From Dirofilaria immitis (Eukaryota > Nematoda > Chromadorea > Rhabditida > Onchocercidae), in contig JAKNDB010000087.1 in assembly GCA_024305405.1 (NCBI GenBank), positions 1,984,001 to 2,048,000 on the forward strand: 64,000 nt of DNA, in the 5' to 3' direction. This document shows, piece by piece, positions 28,140 through 40,900 of this stretch. Positions within the stretch are counted from its first letter, which is position 1; every line of letters begins with the position of its first letter. A program made the translations under genes and the position numbers. Under the pieces are notes generated by a model. It was not told the origin of the DNA. It saw nothing but the letters and a program-made list of their open reading frames with translations, and did not search any database.

Positions 28140-28282
28140 TGTATATTTATATATATATATATATATCTTCTCATTTAACTGATAATAAATTTCGAGAAAA
28201 TCTTCGAGATAACATTTTCACTCTTTATCCGTTTAATTTCATTTAACTAATTTCTCCATTATTATTATTATTATTATTATTA
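28140..28282. repeat. TA run and TTA trinucleotide run
   Basis: A short (TA)n run near 28146-28167 and an (ATT)n run of about eight units at 28258-28282. Confidence 0.85.
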
Positions 28283-31200
28283 TCATACATGATCATTGAA
28301 AATGTCTTATTGAGAATTGAATTCTTTAAATTCCCTATCTTTTTCCGGATTTCATACCAGTATGCCTACTTCCCTTGATTTATCTTATATTATTACATTA
28401 TGATGAATAATGGCTGATACTTATGATTGTCATTATAAAATATATGTATTATATAAATCATGCTGCTGTCGTAATTACTCAAATTTTAATTGATATTAGT
28501 ATTTTAAGACATAATTGTTCATTTTCTACTTGTTTAATCCTATCCGGCTTTTTATAAACATTAGGAAAAAGTTACATATTTTGCTTATTTCATAAGAGAT
28601 GAAAAAGACATCCAATCATTTCGATAATATTTTTTACATTACATTTTTTACTTTCTAAGGAGAGAAATCCTTTCTATTATGATTCTTCTTTTTTTTCTTC
28701 TTTTTCTCGACAAATCGCTGATATTGAAAAAATATATTTTGATACGTATACTTGAAAAAGGAGAAAAAAAAGACTTTGTGATTTAATTTTGATATCTATT
28801 AAATGTTAGCATGCATTTTGCAATTTACATTTCGTTCAGATAACATTTTATTGTTTTAAAAAAACAATTAATATTATCGTTAACTATCATTGATTAGTAT
28901 TTTTCAGCCAGAAAAAAATATTCATTTTTTACCAAATATAGATATTATAAATCAAAAAATAATTTTTATCACTTCATTAATTCAAAATTAACAATTAAAA
29001 GGACGAAATAATCAAGCGTATAATTGATCCAACTTGTTTTCATCATACCTATCATATCGTTACATTCATTTATAATCATTTTGCATTTCGCTATTTTAAG
29101 TTCAAAATTAAAATTATCATTCAGACTAACATTATTATTAAATATAATAAGATTAAAAATAAAGCCATAATTTAATTAAATTAAAAAAGGAAAGAGAATA
29201 AACTGTTTATTGCTATTCGAGATCATTTTCATCTCCTATCATCATATATTTTGATAAAATCGTTTTTAATTTCTTATTATCTCTACTTACGATTTTGAAT
29301 AGCACTTAAAATTTAAAAATTTCGGACATAAACTAATGAAATATAGAATGAAAGCGAAATTATTCCTCTCTCTTCATTTTAATCTTCATGTTATCGTTTT
29401 TGTTATTGATAAGTCTTATCAATACTACATAAAATCATTATGACAGGTTTTATTTTGAATGAACTTCATTTTTCATTTTGACACGATATCATAATGCGAT
29501 TGATTTTTTTAATAAAAAAGTTTTTTGCTGTGTTTATTTTTTCTAGCATATTTTTCTTCTGTTTCTTTGATACCACATAAGTTGTATTATATCAGAATCG
29601 ATGAAGAGGAATAAAAAAAAAAAAAAAGAAAATTTACTTGAACTGTTTCTCTTCTCTTCTATTTCTGAACTTATTTTTACAATTTCATTATTTTATTATG
29701 TTTTTCTGATAAACTAGTTTGTTGAACATTTACTTAAATATTATTCTTACCCTCAAATGTTCACTTTCAATCTCTTTTTTTGTCAAAACATAAATTTATA
29801 GCGTTTTTTTTTGTTTAAATATTTTGTAAATTTTAGCAATTATTTTTGTTCATAGAATTAAAAAAATTAGCTAATTGTTTCAATTCAATTGATAATCATA
29901 CAAATACAAATAGCTAATCGTTGAAGAAAAAAATAAACAATCAGATGATACTTTCAAGGAATAATATCAATAAATATTAAATATAATAAAATTAAAAAAT
30001 TGATCGAAATGTATTCTATCATAAATCTCTTAAGACAAATATGACACAAAACTTTTTGCCTCCTTTCTACTTCACATTCATTTATTTTAAATTTTTTGAA
30101 TGCAATATGTAGTAAACGAGATGCAAAAAATATTTAGCACAAGTTATAATCATAATGATGAATAATTTCTTTTCTTATCAGATTTTAATTCCATTATATC
30201 ATAGTTTTTAAATTTCAATTGAATTTTATTGATATATAACAATGAAATGACTTAGAAGTTTCCATTGTTTGATGTAGCTATCTAATGTTTTAATGATAAG
30301 AATAAAATATGTAAGTAAGCAATTTTCTGTTCGAAGCATTTCTTAGATGGCATTATGACAGTATTATATATTCATTAAATGTCGTTCACCTAATTTAAGA
30401 AAATTCAAAAAAATTTTCATAAATTATTGAATAGCTGTTGACGAAATTAATTATATGATAGGCTTACAAATAATATATCATATAATTACTATAAATTTTA
30501 AATGCTAAAAATAAATTTAAGTTTTTTTTTGAAATGGAAAAATCATATAAATCAATATTATTGATTCGTTTTTTAATGCATTTATTTGATTCGATGATTA
30601 TGCTAATGATAATAATAATAATTAATTAATCAAGGATTATAATATTACTAATAGAATTAATATTATTATCATTTAATTTTCTCTTGCAAAGAAACCATAG
30701 CGTCGCAATGTCTTTCTTGCCGTAATTCAATGAGAATAATTGTTGTGAATTTAATTATAATTTAAATTACAGGACGAAAGTACTCTCTGTCAGTGTTTTA
30801 TTCATTTTCTGCTTTCTATTTATTACTATTAAATCATATCGTGCAAAAAAGATTGGAAGAAGAAATTTTCTGGATTGGGTGAAATTTCATTTCTCGAAAT
30901 TGCTGAAATTCTGCAGAAGAAATTTGCGGAAGAAAGAGTGGAGATTTGTTGTTAAATAATTTGCATAATATATCTCAATAACAAGATGAAAATTTACACC
31001 GAAAGGTGTACAACAACACAAAAACTGACATTTCGTATTTATAAGGTAAGCTCATATTTGCTTTTTTTTTTCTTCAAGATTAAGGTAAGAAACGGGAAAG
31101 TAACAATGAGAAGAGGAAAAAAGGGAAGCCAAAACAAATAGGTAAAAATAAAGCGATTCTAATAAATTATTACAACATGTGTATCATATTCAAATTATCA

Positions 31201-32225
31201 ATTTATCATTCATTCATATAATTTGTGTTCAAAATTCTATCCTTATTTTTCTTTTGTTCATCATTTCATTGCGTTGATACTTGATATTTCGATTTTTTTA
31301 CGAACATATCAAAATTTGCTATTTTAGTTTCAAAATTCTTGACGAAGAAAATCCCGCATTATTTCTTTTCAATATAGAGAAAAAGGAATAATTAGATGAC
31401 AATCATAAACATGCCTTAGATTTTATATTTTGATAGCTCTGATATACTTCATATTTCGATCATTTCGATCTTAGATTTCATATCTAAATAAATTAACAAA
31501 GCCTTCTTGAACTTTTAAAGTTATACCTCGCTTCTTGAACTTTTAATTTATGGTAGTGCAACGGACGAAATTAATAACTCAATTAATCGTTTTTGTGGAA
31601 ATAGGCATTTTACTGATTACATGTTGTAGATTTTATCACTTGCAGCCGTAAATTCGATCATTCACAAATAAATTTTAATTTACTGATAATATGCGAAAAT
31701 ATGATCATATAAATCTCACAAAAAATTATTTGAGATATCAAAAGCATTTTGTTTGATAATTTCTCTTAGTAAAATAAGTTTAAATTATTAAAGTTTGTTA
31801 GTCTAATAAGTGCTGATAATTTTCATGCCTTGCTTAAAATTTTTATGAATTATTTGTTCATTATAAAATTACGAATAGACCGAATTGTTAAAAATTATTT
31901 TGAAATTGCAATAGAGTAGATTGAATTTGCTAAAAATTATCTCGCAATTGCAATAACTACTTTATTATCCGAAAGAATATTTTTATGATCTAAAAGGATT
32001 CTTTATTCTCTCTTTTTTTTCAACAAATTTCAAATTTTATTTTTATGTCATCATTTAGAACCACAATGTCTTCATTTGTTAGATATAGAGAAAAATAAAG
32101 AGAGCGATCTCTTCAAGAAAAACGAAAACTGCATTTAATTAGACCGGTTTTTTTTTTTTTTAAATTCTCAGTCTTCTAGAAATTAACAACATATGTCAAT
32201 AGGAATGCCGTATATAGAAATCACA

Positions 32226-32227
<2 letters not shown>
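28283..32227. other. Gene desert, possibly part of the Patched first intron
   Basis: About 3.9 kb without a supported exon. If the candidate exon at 27727-27913 belongs to Patched this is intron; otherwise it is upstream intergenic DNA. I saw no mobile element. Confidence 0.5.

Positions 32228-32280
<53 letters not shown>
32228..32280. repeat. AT dinucleotide microsatellite
   Basis: About 26 uninterrupted AT units, flanked by TATACACATACG on the right. Confidence 0.97.
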
Positions 32281-32286
<6 letters not shown>

Positions 32287-33735
32287 CACATACGATAAAT
32301 TTCACGTTAAGAAAATATTTTAAGGAATTTTAAACAAAAAGAAAAATGGGCCAATTGAAAATTAAAGCGAACGTAAAAATTACAACGATTTAAAAGCTGA
32401 TGTGAAGGGATGAAATTTTGAAAGAATATAGATTATGATAAATTTTATAATCAAACATAAAATTATAATGATACTGAAGATATTTTGGCAATAGGAGGCG
32501 ACTGTTTGTTAAGTGGAGCATCTATTCAAATAAGAATTATTGATCAGATAAATAAATAAGATCAATGGAAATTGATAATTTGAATTGAAATTAGCAACTT
32601 CGCTGGAATGATTAAAAAAATTGTAATAAAAACAATTAAATAAAGATATTAATTAAAGTAACCAAATATAGGAAAACGGTTAAATTAAAAAATTTTTTTA
32701 CACTTTTGATTAATAAATATTATTTAACTGAATAGAATATCGATTTAAAAAAGACGACCTATATAAATTATATATTCATAAACAAATGTCTGAATTGAAA
32801 AGAAGGAATAATTTTTTCATTTTTGAATTTGAAAGAAATAATAGTCTCTTAAAAGTACGTACTATTTTATCATTATCCAATTATTAAAATTAACTTTTAG
32901 CGCATTTTTTTCTTTCTTTTCGATACAATTGATTAAACACACGCAGTTTCTTGACTTTCTCAATAATTTCGACGAAAATGAATATCATTCTCGTATTAGA
33001 TTTGAAATATTAAATTATAGCTAGCGAAGCATATTTCTAAAACTTAGAGAATTTTCAATTTTCAGAAGAAACACTAATAGAACTCTGTTGTTTAATAGAT
33101 TGACGACTAAACTAGTAAAGCTTAAAAACCGTTCAAGAAAGTTATACAAAATTTATTGTTTATTAACAGTAGCAATGTGAAAAATCGCATAACTAAGTTA
33201 TTTTATGCTTTTTGTTTTGCATTGTTTGTTTTTCAGGTAAGAATTTATTTAGTGACATGAAATTTTTGTAAAATATTTTCATCTCTTTCTTGTTTTCCAT
33301 CTTCTACGACTTCCTGCTTTTACGGCCCTCTGTTTTTCTCTCCTTCATGGTCATTGCTGTACCTTATTTTCATTTTCATATTTTTTATAGTTAAATCAAT
33401 ATTTCTACACAAATTGGAATGACAAAATCATTAATATTTATTCAAGAGAATATAAAATATTTTCTAAATTCTTCAAATTGTTGAATATTCATCGGTCATT
33501 GAAATTATCATCACTGTTATGATTATCACCATAGTAATTGTTATCCCATAATTATTATTTATTATTACGATTACTATTTTTGCGATCGTCGTTACTAGCA
33601 TATTCGATGCAGGCTGCATTAATTTCAAAATGTGACTTTTGTTGCAATAATTTCTATTCCTTTATCCAAATTATCCCATTAATGTTTTTTACAAATATTT
33701 ACATTAATTTCATTTATTTCGTACTGTATTTCATT
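32281..33735. other. Gene-poor stretch
   Basis: No supported gene. Frames here (for example 33538-33789) are Phe/Ile/Tyr-rich without splice or motif support. Confidence 0.5.
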
Positions 33736-33980
33736 TATATTTTTTTTGTAAGTATTCACAATATTCATTATGATTTCAATTGGGAATAAAATGAAAAATA
33801 TATTTCGTGCTGTTCACTGAACTATTCTTTTTTTTTATTAAGTATTTACTGTATTCATTCTCATTTCATTTGGGACTGAAAATGAAAAAATTTTTGTATT
33901 TCGTACCGTTCGTTGAACCATACTTTTTTAAATATTTAAATTGTACATCTTTATTTCAATTTGGAACAAAAAAAGTTTCT
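33736..33980. repeat. Degenerate tandem repeat of about 85-90 bp
   Basis: Successive blocks start TAAGTATT(C/T)AC..TATTCATT, continue ATTTCA(A)TTGGGA(A/C)T, and end GTTC(A/G)(C/T)TGAAC(T/C)AT followed by a poly-T run. Two clear copies and a third partial one are recognisable. Conservation of GGGAATAAAATGAAAAA-like and TTTCGT(G/A)C(T/C)GTTC cores across copies shows common origin. It is noncoding. Confidence 0.7.
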
Positions 33981-34978
33981 TTTAATATTATTCGTTTGAA
34001 GGAATTTCAAGGTGTGAGATCATCAATGACATAATTTTTTCCAATTTATCATCAATAAAGGTAGAAATTAGCTTATCCATAAAGCATAATTAATTATCAG
34101 TTATTAATTAACGCTTGTTACTATAAGAATCATGCGCTACACTATGCTGATTATACATTCAGAACTATGAATGTTACGGTGATTGGTAGCAAAGCTTCTA
34201 AATCAGAATGTTCGAATCGCTCGTTCCATTGATGATTTCTTGGTTTAACATCATTTCAGATATGCTATTTGTATTTCCTTTGTTTCCTCTTTTTTCTGTT
34301 TATCAAATAATAAATCAGAGATGACAGAATCATGGCTGAAAGGAAGGAGCAGGAAAAGTTTAACTGCTTTAATTTGCTGATTTGATAAAATCAGCTTAAA
34401 TATTCATTTCATAATTTTTTAATTAAAGGAATGATTTCAGTTATTAGTATTCAAATTACAAAAAGATGATTAGGAGTGAGAGAATCACAGCCTATATTAT
34501 TATTAAATTTTTGCCAACACTGTTATTAGTTCATTGATCTGACTGATAGCACTGTCTTCACGATATTTCTTTCTTATCGCTACCATTAAATATCGCTGTT
34601 ATTGATTTTTGTTCTATAATCCGATCTCTCTATCGCCATCATTATCTTTTACTGTTATTAATCAGTAACATTCTTTACTATGATTTTTCATGAACTAATT
34701 TGTTAATTAGTCAAGATTCATCATCTGTCATAGTTTTCGTAAAACTGTTGAATGTTGATGATACTATACTTAATATTGACTCAAATTATTATATAATTTC
34801 TGATCGATCGTTAATGTTGACAATCTGAAATAGTTTGATGAAAAATCAATTATAAATTCGTGGATGTAAATAATAATAAGAATTTCCAAAAATTTTATTC
34901 CAGTTCTAAAATATATAACATTATTATTTCAATATTGTTGCAATATTTTGAAAATATTGCAAGTGCTGTTTTTTTTAG
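33981..34978. other. Upstream flank of the first clear Patched exon
   Basis: No open frame with support. The stretch ends in a strong polypyrimidine tract and acceptor (CTGTTTTTTTTAG, AG at 34977-34978) that defines the exon starting at 34979. It is probably intron, because the exon has no start codon. Confidence 0.55.
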
Positions 34979-37900
34979 ATTTTGGATAAATGGTTGGTTG
35001 GCAAGAAGTCATCCGATTCAGCATTATATTCAGAGAAATGGAAACAGGGGTTTACTTCACGACCAACATGGTGCGATGCTGATATGGCATTGCAACAGAT
35101 AAATCAGGTTTTTATACTTTTTAGCAAAAAAATTATTGAAACAAATGTACAAAATTCTCCTTGCCGAGAGAAAAAAATGAATGCAGAGGTTTACTTCACG
35201 ACCTGTTAAGAAAATAACTTTTTATTATGGTATCAGACTGGATAATTAAACCTCAAACGTAAACACATAGATCATGATGATCTCTATTCGATAATAAATA
35301 CTCTGAATAACAAGGAACGAAGAACGCGAATAAAACGTAAGAGCTTGAAATGACGAATAAGCACGAGATAGCAACCGGATAATGTAAGAGCGGAAAGAAA
35401 GAATGACAGCTAATGTTGTTTGATTGAGTAACCCAGTTTGTAACATGCAGATTAATCACGAGAAGACCTTTTAATATCGGTAATCCTTGACTTTTCCAAT
35501 AGGTGGTGGCTTATTATTAATTATATGAGGGATTTAGTTATTAGAAAAAGTGTGGGAAATGGACAAGATCTTGAACATTGCATGTAAGCTTTGATATAAG
35601 GAATAAAGAGAGAAGTAGATAAATGAATCATTTACATTAGACATCCTAACATTCTTTTGCAATGGATAGGTGAGTCATGCAAAAAATAATTCGATTCTTT
35701 GGACATTCTGTGTTGTAAATTATTTCGGTTTTCTGACAACAAGTTCAGTTTCTCATGAAGTTATATCACTTACTTTCGAAGTTGGTAAAGTTAATTAATG
35801 AGTTAACTATTTAATCATTGAACTGATAATGGATTGATGAGAAATAGTAAGTTAATTTAGTGGTCAATTAATCTGAACTTTGTCTGTGTGAAAAATTTTG
35901 ATGTAATTATATTTCAAGAATCAGTAGTTTCAATTTAATTATTAATCTTCATTGTGTCTTTTCTTCTTCCTTTCTGCTTCCATCTTCTCCACTCTCAGTG
36001 ATTCATAATCTTTAAAAATATATAACAACATTTTTGATTGCAAATTATCTAGGCATTTTAAACTGAAAGTTGCAAAATTCAAAGATTTTTAAAACAGAAT
36101 AGATACAACGCTTGAAACTATTAGCAGAATCTAAGATTAATCTGGCTGTGGAAACTCTTAGGATTAAGTCCAAATTAATAACACCAATTCAAACTAAAAA
36201 TTCTATAAAATCAAAGCCAATTTTTTTGTAGGGTATAGCAACGGGTAATCGCTTGGCATTGTATGTACGTTCTTTTTTCAATCACTACTTTTCTCATTGG
36301 GTTCATTTGTACAAAATTGGGCCTGGTCTGTCGTCATCGTTGGTTTATGTTTATATATGATATGTGCCTTAGGACTTCAATATGTTCACATTGAAACTGA
36401 TTTGATGAAATTATGGGTTTCAAGTAAGTTTACGTCAAGCATTCTTAATCTTTACTTTCTTTTTCGGAAAATTTTTGAAATTTAGACAGCTTAAAAACAC
36501 TCTTTTTATTACTGAAACGATCAGTTTCATTGATTTATTATTTTTAAGCTAATCCAAATTATTTATACAAAATTTTGAATGTGAATTATGAAGTGAACTA
36601 ATTTTTCTTTTCAATAGTTTTTCATTATAGTTAAGGTGAAGTTGAGAGACTGAAGAATTATTCACTTATTTAAAAAAAAAAAAAACAAACAAACAACAGG
36701 AAATTTTAGGGGTGGACGTTTAGATGAAGAATTGCATTTTCTTCGAAATGTGCAACAAGATAATCAGTACGGTGCAATTCGTGAGAAGCGTTTAGTCAAT
36801 TTTGAAAATTCAAGTTTGTTTTATATTCTCTGATTTCAAATATTTGATTAAATCCAATTCAGAATTATCCTTCCTAATCATTTTTTTACTTCTTCTATCA
36901 CTGGAAATACAAAGAGTCAGTGAAAAATTCATTTAAAATTTTTTAATCATTTGATGTTTAATTATTTTTAATTATTAATTTAATTACTAGAAAAATTTTT
37001 AATCATTTAAAAAGTTTTGAAATTTCCGAACTTTTTTTGAAATAAATTTGCATACTTTCATTCTGTGATAGGAATTACAGATATTAATAAACCTGTCATA
37101 TCCGTAAAATCATCGAATGATATAAATGATGCAAAATATGAAACAAATCAAGAAATGGGTTTGGACGATGCATTTGATAGTCGCTTTCAGGTATTATCAT
37201 CTAAACATCTGAAATAGAAGATGATTGAGTTCAATTTCAATTGCAGAAGCCATTGATATCAATTGGATTAGTAATGTTTAAGATATTTTTGCCATTAAAT
37301 TTAAGATAAAAAGATCTGCCATAATCGATGTATATTGCTGTTGCTTAAACAGCGATTCAAAAAATGATTAGGCGGATAATAGCCACCTTTCATTCTAAAA
37401 CAGCCAACTTCCACTATTCCAACTATTATCAATAGAAACAGTTGATCGAACAGTCATGACAATTAGGCCAATCATTCCGGAAGGTAGAACAAATAAACCA
37501 GACAGGTAATAAGGAACGGTAAACCACTACTAAAATCATTATATGTAATGATATAACTGAAAAATTATATTTCAAAAACTTTTACTTATAATTTTATTTT
37601 TTACCTGTAATTCTATTCAAGTTCAATTTTCTAGGTGGTCATACAAACACCTGCAACAGAGGGATTAAATGCTTTAAGCAAAGAACCGTTGCTTAAGCAT
37701 GTTAAAATTATGCAAGAAATTGCCGATTTTCAAGTAGAGATGTATGGCGAGTATGCAATTTCATTGAAAAAATAATTCATTTAAGAAATTTAATTTGATT
37801 TTCCAATTTCAATACATCTAATTTCAGTATCCACTGAATTCTTCTTCAAAATTTTTTGGGAAATATTTCCCTTTTTTTTGGATTTAAGACAAGAAATAAA

Positions 37901-40900
37901 ATATTCAACAAAGAGGTTTGCAAAAATTAAAATTTTATAAACAATCTTCTTCAACCAAAATTTGTGGTCATTTTAGAAATTGGACACTATCTGACATATG
38001 TTTCAAGCCGCCAGCACCGCAATTAGCTCTTGGACCGTTTGCTGAAGTAATAATCAAATTGCTGGATCGTTTGATACCATGCATTTGGATTACGCCTATT
38101 GATTGCTTCTGGGAAGGATCGAAACCATTAGGACCATCACCACCACTATTTCTAGGGTCTGTTTCTTTTCCTAGAAAAAGAAATTAATATTCTTCTCATT
38201 TATATAATCTCATAAAGATTACGTTGTGATTCCAGCCAAAGAAAAACCTTTTAAATTTTAAATAATTCTCTAGTTTTATAACAAGCTCTAGATTAAATCC
38301 TGAAAGTTTCAATATACTTATTAAATTTCAAGCATTTATAGGCCCGATATACATGCTTTCATCAACACTTTGCCAAAGGGAAATATAACATGGAAAAATT
38401 TGGATCCTACAGCGGTGTTGAAAGAAGTTGCTACACTTTTCGATACTGGATCACTCTTCAATTTGTTTGAACGAGTAAAAGTTTTCGATAATATCAATGA
38501 AAGTAGCGATAAAAGAAATGTTTGATAAATTAATCTTATAAAATTTCAAATAGCTCTTCGATAGAACTTAATTTCTTTTAATTAAATAATGCGTATTTCA
38601 TAACCATGATGGTACCATTCATTTACAGGCTGGAGTAGGATCTGCTTACTTAGACCGCTGGTGTATTGATCCATTAGATCCTGAATGCCCACCATCATCA
38701 CCAAACGCTTTCAATCACTGCAGAGCTTTAAAAAGTTTCAAACATGGAATATGGCAATGCCAGAAAGTCAACAAATAAAACTAGAAGCAGAAGCGACACC
38801 CATATCAGATAATAATTCGCAAGATTCTGCATCACAGATTCTCGACGAGATTTTTGGTTAGATTTCCATGAAAATTTATTTACTATATTAAAATTGTTAT
38901 ATTTATGCTTGAGTTTTGTGTGTGATAATGATACATTTTTAGATTTATTTAAGATACGTAGAGAAATTTTACATTCGCAATATATGTAAAAGGAAAATAT
39001 GGAAAGATTAAAAGAAATAAGAGAGAAAGTTTGTTAAGTGAATATCATCTCGTGAAATTTTATTCATTTATTTGTAAGGATAAACATATAATTGATAAAA
39101 TTCTTATTTAATTTTCTTTGTTTCAGCAAAAAGAGAAAACGAGAGATAGCAATCACAACGATGAAACCGAAAATTAAAAATCATACAAAGGATGAAAGTT
39201 CCTATTATTATGCATATGAAGATGACGATGGTGATGATTATAGTACCAATAATGATACAAAAAGTATGGTTATTTCAAATCATAAGTTTATAGAATCAAG
39301 CGAAAAACTCAAATGAAGCAACGTTCATGTATCCGATTTTCAATGTTTTTTTTTACTAAGGTTTCTTGCCAGTTGAAATAAAATTCTGTATTTAAAGAGT
39401 TTTTTCGTATAATATATGTTACGATCTAGTAAAATATAATGTGTAGTTTGCATTTCCCATCTTTGTTCCTTATCAAGTGATTAATTAAAATTGAAATATT
39501 TCGAAGAGTGCTCCAGAAAATTACTTATTACATGTTACATAGATAATGGATGAATATTAAACATGGTATTTTTAAAAATTAAAAAATAATTCATGATAGA
39601 TCGGTACATTTTAGTTTTAAATTCTTTTGGTATTTTGTAGGTAAAGAAGAATTTTTGAAAAAGAACGATGTTTGCGTTACGGTAAGAGTTTCTTGAAGTG
39701 GTTAGATGAAAATGAGCATCGATGGAGTGAATTTCTGACATCGGTATCTTATTTTCTTCTTAGTGATCTTTTGATTAGATATTGCATTTCATTATTTATA
39801 GTATTTTTGTTGCGTTATTTCAATTTTAAGCAGTTTGCAATTTTTAAGGATTTCTTCTTCCATGTTAATTAACCCATGTTAAATTCCTTATTGCTTGTCC
39901 TCGATTGTTTGAAAATCATTTCAGGAAGAGATGCCAAAATATCCAGATTATGGAAAACAAATGACAGGTGGATGTCAAGGATTTGCTCGCAAAACTATGA
40001 CATGGCCAGAAGATCTTATAATTGGTGGTGTAAAGAGGGAAAATCGTAAGTTGATAAGTGCTGAAGCTTTCCAAAGTATCATCCTTGTTGCAAGTGGCAA
40101 TGATGTCTTTACACGTTATAAGGTTTGATCAGCTTTTGTATTTAATTCCTTCACAGTATTATTTTACTCTAGATAAAAATATGTTTACATTGCTTAAAAT
40201 TGAGTTTTCCATTTTTTTGATTTATTGATAGTTTTATTTAACTATTTGCATTAATCAGATTACAGATTTTGAAATGACCATAGCTAGAAATTATCAACAA
40301 TTTACAGGAGAGATTAGGCTTTTAAAAATATTATATTTTCTAGTTAAACTCGGAAAATGATAAAGATTTCAGAGTTCGAGAAAGAATAAACTGGAAGAAT
40401 TTTATCATGATTTATATTATATATGTTGCAGACAGATTCGTCTTATCACAGTTTATGTTCATCGCAATCTTGGATTTTATTTTAGATAGGCAAACGGCAA
40501 AAACCAAATTTAAGTGTTGACTGGAATCCATATTATGCATCTCAGATTGTCGCCGCTTGGCAACGAAATTTCACACAACATATGTATGAACATCGCTGGA
40601 ATACAGAGGTTAACATTCATCTTATAATAATAATTTTCTTAATCATCCGATGTTTGATGATAAAAAACTTTCAATATAGAAATTATACTAGAAGCTTTTT
40701 ATTTCCATATATTACAATATATAGAATTAACCCGAATTTACTAGTAAATCTAATGTGTTATATTAGAATAGAATATGATCCATCATCTAGACGATATTCT
40801 TGCTATTTCATATTGTTTCATTCATACGAAATAGTATATGTCTAAGTACTATGGCTCAGTTTTCCCATTGGACCACACTAAATTATAAATAGTTTATTCA

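Larger units (their letters stand above)
36232..40608 (+). other. ptc: Patched: first membrane helix and first extracellular domain
   Basis: The exon at 36232 carries the juxtamembrane [16 protein letters not shown], then TM1 ([18 protein letters not shown]) and the conserved [11 protein letters not shown]. Exons to 40608 make the large first luminal domain: the GGRLDEEL segment, [24 protein letters not shown], the cysteine pair region [15 protein letters not shown], a stretch with [15 protein letters not shown], and [19 protein letters not shown] followed by the AWQRNF motif. Order and spacing follow animal Patched; the LKWLDEN segment is extra relative to my recollection of vertebrate and fly proteins. 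Frame breaks lie at 36273-36278 (T6), 36709-36712 (G run, splice-site dependent), 38730-38734 (A5) and 39658-39662 (A5). Confidence 0.85.

Noticed and set aside
35246..35459. Two overlapping minus-strand frames of 66-68 codons
   Set aside because: They lie wholly inside LTR-like copy B and are not maintained in copy A.
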